DNA of 64,000 nt from JAXGOI01 sp040767605 (GCA_040767605.1 JAXGOI010000001.1:1612001-1676000); one strand, 5' to 3'. Positions 25,097 through 33,607 are shown, counted from the stretch's first letter. Numbers and translations: made by a program. Notes: generated from the letters alone by a model not told the origin.

Positions 25097-26374
25097 ATGA
25101 GCATTTTAATTAAAAACGCTTTTATACTTACCCTAAACCCCGGGGAAGAGGTCTTCCGGGGGGATATTGCCATAAAAGAAGATAGAATAATTGCCTTGGG
25201 GGAGGCCCCCCCGGGTGAATACGGCACAATTATAGATGCCTCAGGCAAGCTTGCCATGGCAGGCCTTGTAAATGCCCACGGACATAGCGCCATGTGCCTT
25301 TTCAGGGGGTATGCCGATGATTTGGAGCTTATGGCATGGCTTAATAAAAAAGTTTTCCCGGCGGAGGCCAAACTTATTGGGGAGGATGTTTTAAGAGGCA
25401 GCCGCCTGGCTATTTTAGAAATGCTTAAAAGCGGTACCACCGCTTTTGCGGATATGTATTTTTTTGTGGAGGAAACCGCAAAGGCTGTGGAAGAAAGCGG
25501 CATTAAAGCCAATATTTCTCAGGGGCTTACAGATTTTGAAGACGGGGAAGAAAAGCTAAAAAGCAGCCTGGAATTTATGGAAAAATGGCATAATAAAGCC
25601 GGGGGCAGAATTCGGGTTTCTTTAGGCCCCCATGCCCCCTATACCTGCACCCCCCGGTATCTGGAAAATATAGGCGAAGCCGCCCGCAGGCATAAGCTGG
25701 ATATTCAAATTCACTTTGCGGAAACTCAAAGCGAAAATGCCCAGATTCAGGCTAAGTATTCCCTGCGTCCTTTGGAGTATCTTAAAAAAACCGGCCTTTT
25801 TGAGGGGAATAAAGTTATTTTAGCTCATGGAATTTGGCTTAATGAGGATGAAATTAAAGAGCTTGCGGCTTTAAACAGCGTTATTGTCCATAATCCATGC
25901 TCCAATATGAAGCTTGCCAGTGGAATGGCGCCAATTTGCCGCATGCTTAAAGAGGGAATCCCCGTAGCCATAGGTACAGACAGCGCCTGCAGCAATAATA
26001 AGCTGGATATGTTTCAGGAGCTGAGGGCGGCTGCCTACCTTGCCAAAGTGAGAGATTTAAACCCCATTGCCCTGCCGGCGGCCACCGCCCTTAATTTGGC
26101 AACGCTAAAGGGAGCCAAGGCTCTGGGCTTTGAAGACAGCGGCTCCCTAAAGCCGGGAAATAAAGCGGATATTATTTTAATTGATTTAGATAAGCCCCAT
26201 TTAAACCCCTTGCATGATATTCCCTCTCAGCTGGTATATGCGGCAAGCGGCAGCGATGTTGAAAGTGTTATTATTGATGGCAGGCTGATTATGCATAAAA
26301 GAGAAATTATTACAATGGATGAAGAAAAAATTATTTTTGAGGCCAATTTGGCAAAAGAAAGAATTTTTACTTAA
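25097..26374 (+). CDS. mtaD: 5-methylthioadenosine/S-adenosylhomocysteine deaminase
   Basis: A 425-residue amidohydrolase of the MtaD/SsnA type. Metal and catalytic residues are visible: HGHSAM (HxH), HFAETQ, ILAHGIW and IGTDSACSN. It deaminates methylthioadenosine and S-adenosylhomocysteine to the inosine forms. I place the start at the ATG at 25097 behind AAAGGGAG; a frame extension to 25046 overlaps the previous gene and has no comparable site. It forms an apparent operon with the phosphorylase upstream. Methylthioribose recycling genes such as mtnA are not adjacent. Confidence 0.9.
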   Translation: MSILIKNAFILTLNPGEEVFRGDIAIKEDRIIALGEAPPGEYGTIIDASGKLAMAGLVNAHGHSAMCLFRGYADDLELMAWLNKKVFPAEAKLIGEDVLRGSRLAILEMLKSGTTAFADMYFFVEETAKAVEESGIKANISQGLTDFEDGEEKLKSSLEFMEKWHNKAGGRIRVSLGPHAPYTCTPRYLENIGEAARRHKLDIQIHFAETQSENAQIQAKYSLRPLEYLKKTGLFEGNKVILAHGIWLNEDEIKELAALNSVIVHNPCSNMKLASGMAPICRMLKEGIPVAIGTDSACSNNKLDMFQELRAAAYLAKVRDLNPIALPAATALNLATLKGAKALGFEDSGSLKPGNKADIILIDLDKPHLNPLHDIPSQLVYAASGSDVESVIIDGRLIMHKREIITMDEEKIIFEANLAKERIFT

Positions 26375-26417
26375 AAGAGATATTTGGTGTTTAAAAAGAG
26401 TTTGGCTAAAGATAATT

Positions 26418-26443
26418 AAGCCCGTTAAGCAAAGGGCTTTTTA
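26418..26443 (+). terminator. Terminator of the methylthioadenosine salvage pair
   Basis: The stem AAGCCC / GGGCTT with a 10-base loop is followed by TTT. Confidence 0.6.
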
Positions 26444-26465
26444 GCCGGTTTTTGGGGGTACAAGG

Positions 26466-26726
26466 ATGAAGCATATACAAAATAAATATCTTAATTTAGG
26501 TTTAATTCTGGTTTTTTTATTTGCGCTTTCATTAATTGGCGGTATTTATAAACGGCCCTTTTTAATAGGCTCGGGGTTTTTTCTGGCAGCCTATTTTATA
26601 TTGCAAAAGAAAAAGCTAGTCTGCCCAAATTGCGGCGTAACTGAAAATCTCGATAGGTTAATTTACGCTAAAAAGCATATTTACCATTGCAGGCATTGCG
26701 GGGAAATAATTAAAATATTAAAATAA
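26466..26726 (+). CDS. Small membrane protein with a C-terminal zinc ribbon
   Basis: An 86-residue protein with two hydrophobic segments at about residues 10-26 and 31-46, then a cytoplasmic zinc ribbon with CPNC and CRHC about 22 residues apart. The start is ATG 10 bases after a weak GGGGGTACAAGG site. I do not recognise the family; the layout resembles many short Gram-positive membrane proteins of unknown role. It stands at the edge of the debris island that follows. Confidence 0.7.
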   Translation: MKHIQNKYLNLGLILVFLFALSLIGGIYKRPFLIGSGFFLAAYFILQKKKLVCPNCGVTENLDRLIYAKKHIYHCRHCGEIIKILK

Positions 26727-26812
26727 ATTAAAATGCTTTTAAATAAAAAGGGGGCGGCTTTCGGGGCGGTCAAATAGGGATTTATAATCTCTGAAAAATT
26801 CGGCATAGTCGT

Positions 26813-27190
26813 TTATAGCGGCTTTGCCGTTTTTTCGTCCTCTTCTGGAATGTTGACTTCACCGATGCAGTTGTAGGAAATCCGGATGCGCTGCATTCTT
26901 CGTCCATTAACCTTTTCTGTTTTGAATACGATGATTCTGTCAATGAACTCTCGGATGATTTCTGCATCTAGCTCCGGTATCTCCGTATACTTTCTGACCA
27001 GGGCTAGAAAGCGGTCTGTATTAAGAGTTTGTTCTTTTGCAGTATCGAGTGTCTTTTTCAACACAGCGGCTTTAGCTTCCAATGTCTTTTGCTCAGTTTC
27101 ATAATCCGCCGACATCTTATGAAATCGTTCCTCTGTAATGTTGCCGAGCACCTTGTCCTCGTAGAGCTTTTGAATGATCTTATGGAGAAG
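26813..27190 (-). pseudogene. C-terminal remnant of a large serine recombinase (DUF4368-type end)
   Basis: About 125 residues match the C-terminal part of resolvase-type large serine recombinases: LLHKIIQKLYEDKVLGNITEE, ETEQKTLEAKAAVLKKTLD and EIIREFIDRIIVF. The catalytic N-terminal domain and the DNA-binding middle are absent. Homology stops at about 27190, where plus-strand transposase sequence begins, so the gene was cut by a rearrangement. Such recombinases drive excision of integrative elements in Clostridia. Codon use differs from the flanking core genes. It cannot be active. Confidence 0.75.
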
Positions 27191-27265
27191 CATGGCGCAG
27201 AGCTTAAAACTGACGTGTTGATTCATTCAGATCAGGGTTGCCAGTATACAAGCTCAAGATTCGTT
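27182..27265 (+). mobile_element. IS3-family transposase fragment
   Basis: Twenty-eight codons in one frame contain DVLIHSDQGCQYTSSRFV, the conserved second Asp region (HSDxGxxYTS) of the DDE integrase domain of IS3-family OrfB. The rest of the element is absent on both sides: recombinase sequence abuts it at 27190, and the hsdS frame takes over after about 27260. No terminal inverted repeats were found. Confidence 0.7.
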
Positions 27266-28461
27266 ATCCGTGGCTAAAAACAGAGCAGCTGGGTGAATTT
27301 CAGATTTTTGATACCAATGAGCATATTTCGCAAGCTGCTTTGGATGAGACAAACATAAAGCTGTGGCCGCCCAAAACACTTTCAGTCGCTATGTATGGTG
27401 AGGGACAAACTCGGGGAAACACATCCATCATTATGCGAGAAATGACAACAAATCAGGCGTGCTGCAATATTATCGTTAATGAAAGTAAAGCTGATTATAG
27501 ATATGTATATTATTGGCTGAAAAACAGCTATCTTCAACTTCGCATATTAGCATCAGGTGTAAGAAAGAACCTTAATTCTGATGATATAAAATCATTTCCG
27601 ATTAGCTATCCGTCTGTGCCTCTTCAAACGCGTATTTCTGATGTTCTATTTTGCCTCGACGAAAAGATCGCCCTCAACAAGCGTATAAACGCTGAGTTGG
27701 AGGCGATGGCAAAGACCATATATGATTACTGGTTCGTACAGTTTGATTTCCCCGACGAAAACGGCAAGCCCTACCGCACTTCCGGTGGTAAGATGGAATG
27801 GGACGAGCAGCTAAAGCGTAAGATACCGAATGGGTGGGGCGCAGCAACATTAAATGAATATATCATTGATGAAAAGGGCGGAGACTGGGGAAAGGAAGAA
27901 AAGTCAGGCAATTACACCGAAGAAGTTACTTGTATTCGCGGGGCCGACTTTCCTGCAATAAACGGAGCCCAAGATATTAAGGCTCCTTTGAGATATATCC
28001 TGAAAAAGAATACATTTAAATTCTTATCCAATGGAGATATTATCATCGAAATTTCTGGTGGTAGCCCAACGCAATCTACAGGTAGAATTTGCTATATCAA
28101 TGATGAAATACTAACGCGTTTTTCGACCAATATTATCACATCCAACTTCTGCAAAGCGTTTTCGCTTAAGAGTATTGAATGGCAGTATTGGTTCTATGTT
28201 ACATGGACTAAACTTTATGAAGCCGGAGTATTCTTTAAGTATGAAGGCAAAACAACAGGTATAAAAAACCTTCTGTTTGATATTGCTTGTTCGGATTATT
28301 ATATCGCAAGCCCACCTGATAGAATATTGAAGAAGTACAACAGTTGCATAGAGCCTATATTTAGGAAAATTCAAAAAAATATCACTGAAAATCTTGAGCT
28401 CACCCGCCTCCGCGACTGGCTTCTGCCCATGCTCATGAACGGTCAAGCCACAGTGGAATGA
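27238..28461 (+). pseudogene. hsdS: 5'-truncated type I restriction specificity subunit HsdS
   Basis: About 400 residues of a type I S subunit. The first target recognition domain is present but lacks its N-terminal part (it starts near LGEFQIFDTNEHISQ). It is followed by the central conserved region VPLQTRISDVLFCLDEKIALNKRINAELEAMAKTIYDYWFVQFDF (in parts: EAMAKTIYDYWFVQFDFPDE), a complete second recognition domain, and the distal conserved helix ELTRLRDWLLPMLMNGQ. The natural start is missing, because the 5' end is fused to the transposase fragment. No hsdM or hsdR gene is present. It could still be expressed from a chance TTG start, but it has no partner here. Confidence 0.75.
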
Positions 28462-28476
28462 AGGGAGGTTTATAGA

Positions 28477-29235
28477 ATGATTACCGAAAAGATAGATGAT
28501 GCCTTCATTTCGTATGCCTCCGACATATTGGCGGATACCAACCATGGACTAAGCGGAGCGCAGATTGTAAAATACTGCAATTTTTATGCTGTGGATTTTG
28601 GTGTGAATATCCCCGTTACAAGTCCGGACTTCGGAAAATTCGGCAGTATCATTCCTAACAAACGTACCGCCATGTACAAAAACTTGCGCGAATTCAATGG
28701 AAGTCAACAATTTGTCATTATCAAAGACCTGTCTGAATTGCCGTTATTTAAAGACAATCAAAATGTACAGGAGTTAAGAAAAAGGTTGTTTGCAAGGTTC
28801 AGCCGTTTCGCTGTTAGCGATTTATATCTGGAAGAATACACATTGACAGGATGGGAACGCGTTGACAGGTCTATAACGGAAATGAAAAGCCGTTTGGAAA
28901 TTGCAGACAAAGAAGAACAGTTTCAAGCAATAGGTATGCTGGGCAGAGAAACTCTTATCACCGTTGCGCAGCAAGTGTTTGATGCGACCAAGCACCCAAC
29001 GTTGGATGGTGTAGAGACAAGTACGACCGATGCTAAACGTATGTTAGAAGCATTTCTGCAACATGAGCTCACAGATTCATCAGAAAAAGCACGTAAGTTT
29101 GCCAAAAGCGCAGTTGACTTGGGTAACCAACTTACTCATGACCGAAACGCCACAAAGCGAGATGCTTCAATATGTTTGGTTTCTGTAACAGCGGTGGCAT
29201 CACTCATTAAGCTGATACAAGAATCTTCAGACTGA
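28477..29235 (+). CDS. AbiJ-like abortive infection protein
   Basis: A 252-residue soluble protein. The N-terminal about 90 residues (AFISYASDILADTNHGLSG, AQIVKYCNFYAVDFGV, then IPNKRTAMYKNLREF) resemble the AbiJ N-terminal domain family, which occurs in abortive-infection and toxin-like proteins. The C-terminal half is helical and carries LGNQLTHDRNATKRDASICL, similar to HEPN-like Abi C-terminal domains, although a strict RxxxxH is not seen. The start is ATG behind GGGAGG. It follows hsdS by 15 bases and precedes a HEPN-family gene by 33 bases, so they probably form one defence operon. Antiphage function is an inference from family and context. Confidence 0.65.
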   Translation: MITEKIDDAFISYASDILADTNHGLSGAQIVKYCNFYAVDFGVNIPVTSPDFGKFGSIIPNKRTAMYKNLREFNGSQQFVIIKDLSELPLFKDNQNVQELRKRLFARFSRFAVSDLYLEEYTLTGWERVDRSITEMKSRLEIADKEEQFQAIGMLGRETLITVAQQVFDATKHPTLDGVETSTTDAKRMLEAFLQHELTDSSEKARKFAKSAVDLGNQLTHDRNATKRDASICLVSVTAVASLIKLIQESSD

Positions 29236-29268
29236 TAAATTCTAATTAATGTTAGAAAGGCGGCAAGT

Positions 29269-30285
29269 ATGGCAAAACGGAAAATGGTGCAAATCAACCT
29301 CATAAAAAACTCGATAGCTGCATATTTTGCCGCTATTGAAATACATAACAAACCCAATATCTCATATAGGTACGAAACCGTCACACTGCTTATGATGAAT
29401 GCGTGGGAGTTAGCATTAAAGGCCTATGTAAAGAAATACATCAAAAACCGATCTATTTTTACAGTAGACGGTCATACCATTTCTGCGGACAAGGCTCTCG
29501 ATTATGTTAGTGAGCACAGAAACTCTATAAAAGCGAATAGTTTTACTGCTACCAAGAAAAACATTGAGGAAATTGAAAAGTACAGAAACAGCATAACCCA
29601 TTTCTATTGTGAACAGCTTGAACCATATATTTTTATGCTTGTTGCGCGCTCTGCATTAAACTATGTTGACTTTATGAAAACGCAATTTTCAAAGGATGTA
29701 ATGGTAGACGAAGGGTTATTTATTATGCCGCTTGGCTTCAAATTGCCTTTCAAACCAGAAGATTTTCTCTCCGACAAGGCTGTCAAGTATGCAGCATCGG
29801 AGGAAACGAAGGCTTTTATTCAAGATATAGTTACCGTTATAAAAAGCTTGAAAGAATCGGGCATTGAGGATTCTATCGTACTTGGATTTGATATTTATCT
29901 TGAAAGCGTAAAGAAAGCAAGTAATAGCGATATTTTGGCCGCAATAACCACAATTGATGCCGCCGATGCAACCTTTGCGAAAGTTACAAATGCAAAATTC
30001 TCAAACGATCCGAATACCCAGATTTTCAATATGAGCGACCAAGAATTCCGGGCAATATGGAAATATACACACGCTGAATTGCTGGCATGGTGCAAAGAAA
30101 ATATCTCCGACTTCAAGCAAGGAACAATTTTCAACAGAATAAAAAAGAAGACTAAAGACGATATAAACTGTGTATATACTAGGCGGCTTGATAGCAAAAA
30201 TACCAAATCTGCATCGCAGGATTTTTATACAGATTTTGCTTTTGAAAAAATTAAGGAAGAATACGAAAGTCTCTCCAAGACATAA
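29269..30285 (+). CDS. DUF3644 (HEPN superfamily) protein
   Basis: A 338-residue protein. The N-terminal domain matches DUF3644: AAIEIHNKPNISYRYETVTL, then MMNAWELALKAYV. It contains Arg106-NSIT-His111, an RxxxxH motif typical of HEPN ribonucleases. The C-terminal about 180 residues have no recognised domain and end in a basic, repeat-free segment. HEPN proteins with this motif are usually RNA-cutting toxins in defence systems. The start is ATG behind AAAGGCGG. It ends at a strong terminator, so the island's transcription unit stops here. Codon use is less biased than in core neighbours, consistent with horizontal transfer. Confidence 0.7.
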   Translation: MAKRKMVQINLIKNSIAAYFAAIEIHNKPNISYRYETVTLLMMNAWELALKAYVKKYIKNRSIFTVDGHTISADKALDYVSEHRNSIKANSFTATKKNIEEIEKYRNSITHFYCEQLEPYIFMLVARSALNYVDFMKTQFSKDVMVDEGLFIMPLGFKLPFKPEDFLSDKAVKYAASEETKAFIQDIVTVIKSLKESGIEDSIVLGFDIYLESVKKASNSDILAAITTIDAADATFAKVTNAKFSNDPNTQIFNMSDQEFRAIWKYTHAELLAWCKENISDFKQGTIFNRIKKKTKDDINCVYTRRLDSKNTKSASQDFYTDFAFEKIKEEYESLSKT

Positions 30286-30286
30286 G

Positions 30287-30327
30287 AAAGACCACACAAA
30301 AGGTTTTATCCTTCAGTGTGGTCTTTA
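30287..30327 (+). terminator. Terminator of the defence-like gene pair
   Basis: The 11-bp stem AAAGACCACAC / GTGTGGTCTTT is followed by ACTTTC; the T-run is only moderate. Confidence 0.7.
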
Positions 30328-30342
30328 CTTTCGCCCCCGTTT

Positions 30343-30392
30343 GAAGCTGTTCACTTGGTCTTTTGTTCAATCCCTAAGTGAACGCTTCTTTT
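30343..30392. repeat. Inverted repeat at the island edge
   Basis: GAAGC-T-GTTCACTT (30343-30356) pairs with AAGTGAAC-GCTTC (30376-30388), followed by TTTT. It may be a terminator or a trace of a mobile-element end. It falls between the DUF3644 terminator and the decayed region. Confidence 0.5.
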
Positions 30393-30439
30393 AGGCGCCT
30401 TGTTTTTTAACCTTTTAAGCATACTCATACCGCAACTGA

Positions 30440-30720
30440 TTCCGCCGCCGTTTTTTGCCCCACAATAGGAAATTGCGAGCTGTACCGGCAAAACCGCGAG
30501 GACTGCCCGCAGCTGATTAAGGCTGTGGCAGGCGGTAAAAGAGCATTTATGTGGCTTGGGCATCTATTTTAGCACCGCCTTCATAGCCGGCAGAATCACA
30601 CCCTGTGAAGCGGTGGAGATGATTCGGCTGCCTTAGGCGGAAAAAATCCTCCTCGGCAGCGATTGCCCCTAGCAAGAACCGAAGGAGAATCTGGCTTGGC
30701 TGCTTAATCTCTTTGAGTGA
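30440..30720 (+). pseudogene. Decayed gene remnant, possibly an amidohydrolase
   Basis: Plus-strand frames read ELYRQNREDCPQLIKAVAGG, then after stops and shifts TAFIAGRITPCEAVEMIRLP and EKILLGSDCP...NLAWLLNLFE. The phrase ILLGSDCP recalls the ILFGSD motif of TatD-like and related metal-dependent hydrolases. At least two in-frame stops interrupt it. The whole 505-base gap from 30286 to 30790 otherwise holds only the terminator and inverted repeat listed. The family guess is weak. Confidence 0.3.
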
Positions 30721-30790
30721 TAAAGAAAAAGTCTTGACCAGTGAAAGAGATGCCCGAAGAATTCTTAATATATAATTTAAGGAGGCTGCT

Positions 30791-31387
30791 ATGGGTCATC
30801 AGGATTTTAATTTGCTGCTCTTCCCCGGCTTTGAAATTTTGGATGTTTGCGGGCCGGCGGAAATCTTCGGCCAATTGGCGGAAAACTACCGCCTAGTCTG
30901 CCTTTCTCAAGATGGAGGCTTGGTGGCAAGCCGCCAGGGCTTAAATATCGACACCATACCTTGGCATAAGGTGCAGGCAGGGCCGTTACTGCTGCCGGGG
31001 GGTTATGGTACGCGGACCTTGGTGGAGGATCAAGCCTATCTGCAACAATTGTGCGAGTTGGCGCAGGCGGCGCCTTTTGTGCTAACGGTTTGCACAGGCA
31101 GCGCGCTCTTGGCTAAAACCGGCCTGCTGGACGGTAAAAAGGCCACCAGCAACAAAATCTCCTTCGCCTTTGCCCAGAGCATGGGGCCGGCTGTCCTTTG
31201 GCAAAAAAAGGCTCGCTGGGTTAAAGACGGCAAGTTCTATACCTCTTCCGGCGTATCTGCGGGTATCGACATGGCCCTGGGCTTTGTGGCGGAGCATTTT
31301 GGCCAAGAAAAAGCGGCGGAGATCGCTTCGTTTACGGAATATATCTGGAATCAGAACCAGGATGATGATCCTTTTGCCATCTTATAA
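30791..31387 (+). CDS. DJ-1/PfpI family protein
   Basis: A 198-residue protein with the class I glutamine amidotransferase-like fold. Landmarks are NLLLFPGFEILDVCGPAEIF at the N-terminus, LLLPGGYGTR, and the nucleophile elbow FVLTVCTGSALLAKTGLL with the reactive Cys. Downstream KATSNKISFAF and YTSSGVSAGIDMALGFVAEH match members related to isonitrile hydratase and ThiJ/PfpI proteins. The precise reaction cannot be told. The start is ATG behind AAGGAGG. The gene uses more GC-ending codons than the core genes nearby and sits in the island that splits ftsY from ylxM, so it may be acquired. Confidence 0.85.
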   Translation: MGHQDFNLLLFPGFEILDVCGPAEIFGQLAENYRLVCLSQDGGLVASRQGLNIDTIPWHKVQAGPLLLPGGYGTRTLVEDQAYLQQLCELAQAAPFVLTVCTGSALLAKTGLLDGKKATSNKISFAFAQSMGPAVLWQKKARWVKDGKFYTSSGVSAGIDMALGFVAEHFGQEKAAEIASFTEYIWNQNQDDDPFAIL

Positions 31388-31448
31388 ATTGAAAGTTAAA
31401 GAGCGGGCCTTGGGCCATTCCTTTTTATTTGCCGACAAGGTTTTTTAC

Positions 31449-31477
31449 TTGACAGCCGTATTTAATTTGGGTATAAT
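31449..31477 (+). promoter_or_regulatory. Perfect sigma-A promoter of ylxM-ffh-rpsP
   Basis: TTGACA (31449-31454), a 17-base spacer and TATAAT (31472-31477), full consensus, 50 bases before ylxM. It lets the downstream core operon be transcribed independently of the island. Confidence 0.9.
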
Positions 31478-31526
31478 AGCCCTGTTGGCAAAAAAGCTAA
31501 AATGTAAAGAATATTTTTAGGTTATT

Positions 31527-31919
31527 ATGGCGGATTATGATTTTAAAAAAGATAAGGCAAGTGACCTTCAGAATATAGAAAAAATAATCAGGGTAAGCCT
31601 GCTGCTGGATTTTTACGGGCCTCTTCTTACCCAAAAGCAAAAAACGGCTTTAACCCTTTTTTACGAAGAGGATTTTTCTTTAGGAGAAATTGCCCAGGCC
31701 TGCGGAATATCCCGCCAGGCGGTACATGATTCCCTCCGCCGCGGCGAAGCTCTTTTAGAGGATTATGAAAAGGCTCTGGGATTGGCTGAAAAGCATATTC
31801 AGGCCGAAAAACTCCGGCAGGCAGCGGAAACAGAACTAAAAAAATTAGAAAACGAGCCTTCTAAAGCCTTATGGGAGGCCTTTTGGAATAAATGGCACCG
31901 ACTTAAAGAGGGTGAATAA
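31527..31919 (+). CDS. ylxM: YlxM, helix-turn-helix protein of the SRP operon
   Basis: A 130-residue protein with a sigma-70 region 4-like helix-turn-helix (LTLFYEEDFSLGEIAQACG, then ISRQAVHDSLRRGEALL) and a helical, charged C-terminus. It is nearly always encoded just upstream of ffh; in streptococci it modulates SRP activity. Its stop codon is immediately followed by the ffh start. The ribosome binding site is weak (TTTAGG). It is the first gene after the perfect promoter at 31449. Confidence 0.9.
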   Translation: MADYDFKKDKASDLQNIEKIIRVSLLLDFYGPLLTQKQKTALTLFYEEDFSLGEIAQACGISRQAVHDSLRRGEALLEDYEKALGLAEKHIQAEKLRQAAETELKKLENEPSKALWEAFWNKWHRLKEGE

Positions 31920-33284
31920 ATGGTTTTTGGTAATTTAAGTGAAAAACTGCAGGAAATTTTTGAAAAGCTTAAAAGCAAGGGCCGCCTTAGCGAAAGCGAT
32001 GTCAGCGAGGCCTTAAGGGAAGTTCGCATTGCCCTTTTAGAGGCGGATGTTAATTATAAGGTTGCCAAAGAGTTTATTGCCAAAGTTAAAGAAAGGGCCA
32101 TCGGCGCCGATGTTTTAAAAAGCCTTACCCCCGGCCAGCAGGTTATTAAAATAGTTCATGAGGAATTAACCTCCTTAATGGGGCAAACCCAGGCCAAGCT
32201 GGCAACGGCCCCAAGCCCCCCTGCAATTATTTTAATCGTGGGCTTGCAGGGCAGCGGTAAAACCACAACCAGCGGTAAAATTGCCCTTTGGCTTTTAAAG
32301 CAGGGTAAGAGGCCCCTTTTAGCGGCGGCGGATATTTACCGCCCGGCGGCTATTAAGCAATTGGAGGTTCTGGGGGAAAAAACCGGCATACCTGTTTTTT
32401 CTCTGGGGGATAAAATAAGCCCTGTTGAAATCAGCAAAAAGGCTTTAATTCATGCCAAAGAGCATGGCAATGATTATTTAATCATAGATACCGCAGGCCG
32501 CCTTCAGATAAATCAGGAGCTTATGGAGGAGCTTAGCCAAATAAAGGCTAATCTTAACCCGGCGGAAATCCTCCTGGTGGTGGATGCCATGGCGGGGCAG
32601 GACGCGGTAAATGTAGCCTCCGCCTTCGATGAAGAATTAAATATTACCGGTATTGTCCTTACAAAGCTGGACGGCGATACCAGAGGGGGCGCCGCTTTAT
32701 CCGTTAAGGCTGTTACAGGCCGCCCCATAAAATTTACCGGCACCGGGGAGAAATTAGATGCCCTTGAGCCCTTTTACCCGGAGCGCATGGCCTCCAGAAT
32801 TTTAGGCATGGGGGATGTTCTCTCTTTAATAGAAAAGGCGCAGTCCAGCATGGATCAGGAAAAGGCCGCCCAGCTGGAGGCCCGCTTAAGGCAATCCCGC
32901 TTTACTTTTGACGATTATTTAGAGCAGCTTTCCCAAATAAAAAAAATGGGCAGCATGCAGGATATCTTAGGGATGATTCCCGGTATGGGTAAGCAGCTTA
33001 AAAATGTTCAGGTTGATGAAAAGCAATTAGTTTTTGTGGAAGCCATGATAAAATCCATGACCCCTCAGGAAAGGGCCAACCCGGGTATAATAAACGGCTC
33101 CCGCAAGCTTAGAATAGCCCGGGGCAGCGGCTGCCAGGTGCAGGATGTAAATAAGCTTATGCGCCAGTATGAGCAAATGCAGAAGATGATAAAACAAATC
33201 AATACCATGCAGGGGGGCATTGGTAAAAAGGCTAAAAAAGGCAAGGGAAAAGCCCCTTTTGGCATCCCGCCTTTTATGCAATAG
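31920..33284 (+). CDS. ffh: Signal recognition particle protein Ffh
   Basis: A 454-residue SRP54 GTPase. The N and G domains contain GLQGSGKTTTSGKIALWL, DIYRPAAIKQL, DTAGRLQINQELMEEL, VVDAMAGQDAVNVA and TKLDGDTRGGAALS. The methionine-rich M domain starts near GMGDVLSLIEKAQ and includes IPGMGKQ and NGSRKLRIARGSG. It binds signal sequences and 4.5S RNA and docks on FtsY (23315). The C-terminal tail is basic (KKAKKGKGK). The length is typical. It is contiguous with ylxM. No 4.5S RNA gene was recognised in the window. Confidence 0.98.
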   Translation: MVFGNLSEKLQEIFEKLKSKGRLSESDVSEALREVRIALLEADVNYKVAKEFIAKVKERAIGADVLKSLTPGQQVIKIVHEELTSLMGQTQAKLATAPSPPAIILIVGLQGSGKTTTSGKIALWLLKQGKRPLLAAADIYRPAAIKQLEVLGEKTGIPVFSLGDKISPVEISKKALIHAKEHGNDYLIIDTAGRLQINQELMEELSQIKANLNPAEILLVVDAMAGQDAVNVASAFDEELNITGIVLTKLDGDTRGGAALSVKAVTGRPIKFTGTGEKLDALEPFYPERMASRILGMGDVLSLIEKAQSSMDQEKAAQLEARLRQSRFTFDDYLEQLSQIKKMGSMQDILGMIPGMGKQLKNVQVDEKQLVFVEAMIKSMTPQERANPGIINGSRKLRIARGSGCQVQDVNKLMRQYEQMQKMIKQINTMQGGIGKKAKKGKGKAPFGIPPFMQ

Positions 33285-33316
33285 TATTTTGATATTTTAA
33301 TGAGGAGGTGAAATAA

Positions 33317-33607
33317 TTGGCTACAAGAATAAGATTAAAAAGAATGGGTGCAAAAAAAGCTCCTTTCTATAGAGTTGTTGTTGCGGATTCCCGCTTTCCC
33401 AGGGATGGCCGCTTTATTGAGGAAATCGGTTATTATGACCCAACCAAAAAAAGCCCTGTAATCGAAATAAAAGAAGACAGAGCTTTGGCCTGGCTGGCCT
33501 CTGGGGCGGAGCCTTCTGAAACCGTTAAAACCTTATTCAGAAAAATCGGCATAAATAAAAAATTCCTTGATTTAAAAAGCGGCCAGATTAAAGAAGAGGC
33601 CGAATAA
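33317..33607 (+). CDS. rpsP: 30S ribosomal protein S16
   Basis: A 96-residue protein that starts at a TTG behind GAGGAGGTG. The N-terminus TRIRLKRMGAKKAPFYRVVV, then ADSRFPRDGRFIEEIGYYDP, is classic S16. It lies 32 bases after ffh in the conserved order. Its 3' end (GCCGAATAAAG, including the stop) is duplicated 16 bases downstream. Confidence 0.97.
   Translation: MATRIRLKRMGAKKAPFYRVVVADSRFPRDGRFIEEIGYYDPTKKSPVIEIKEDRALAWLASGAEPSETVKTLFRKIGINKKFLDLKSGQIKEEAE

Noticed and set aside
27029..27277. Plus-strand 82-codon frame containing the transposase motif
   Set aside because: Only the last 28 codons resemble a transposase. The first part is the opposite strand of the recombinase remnant, so it is a chimera and not a gene.
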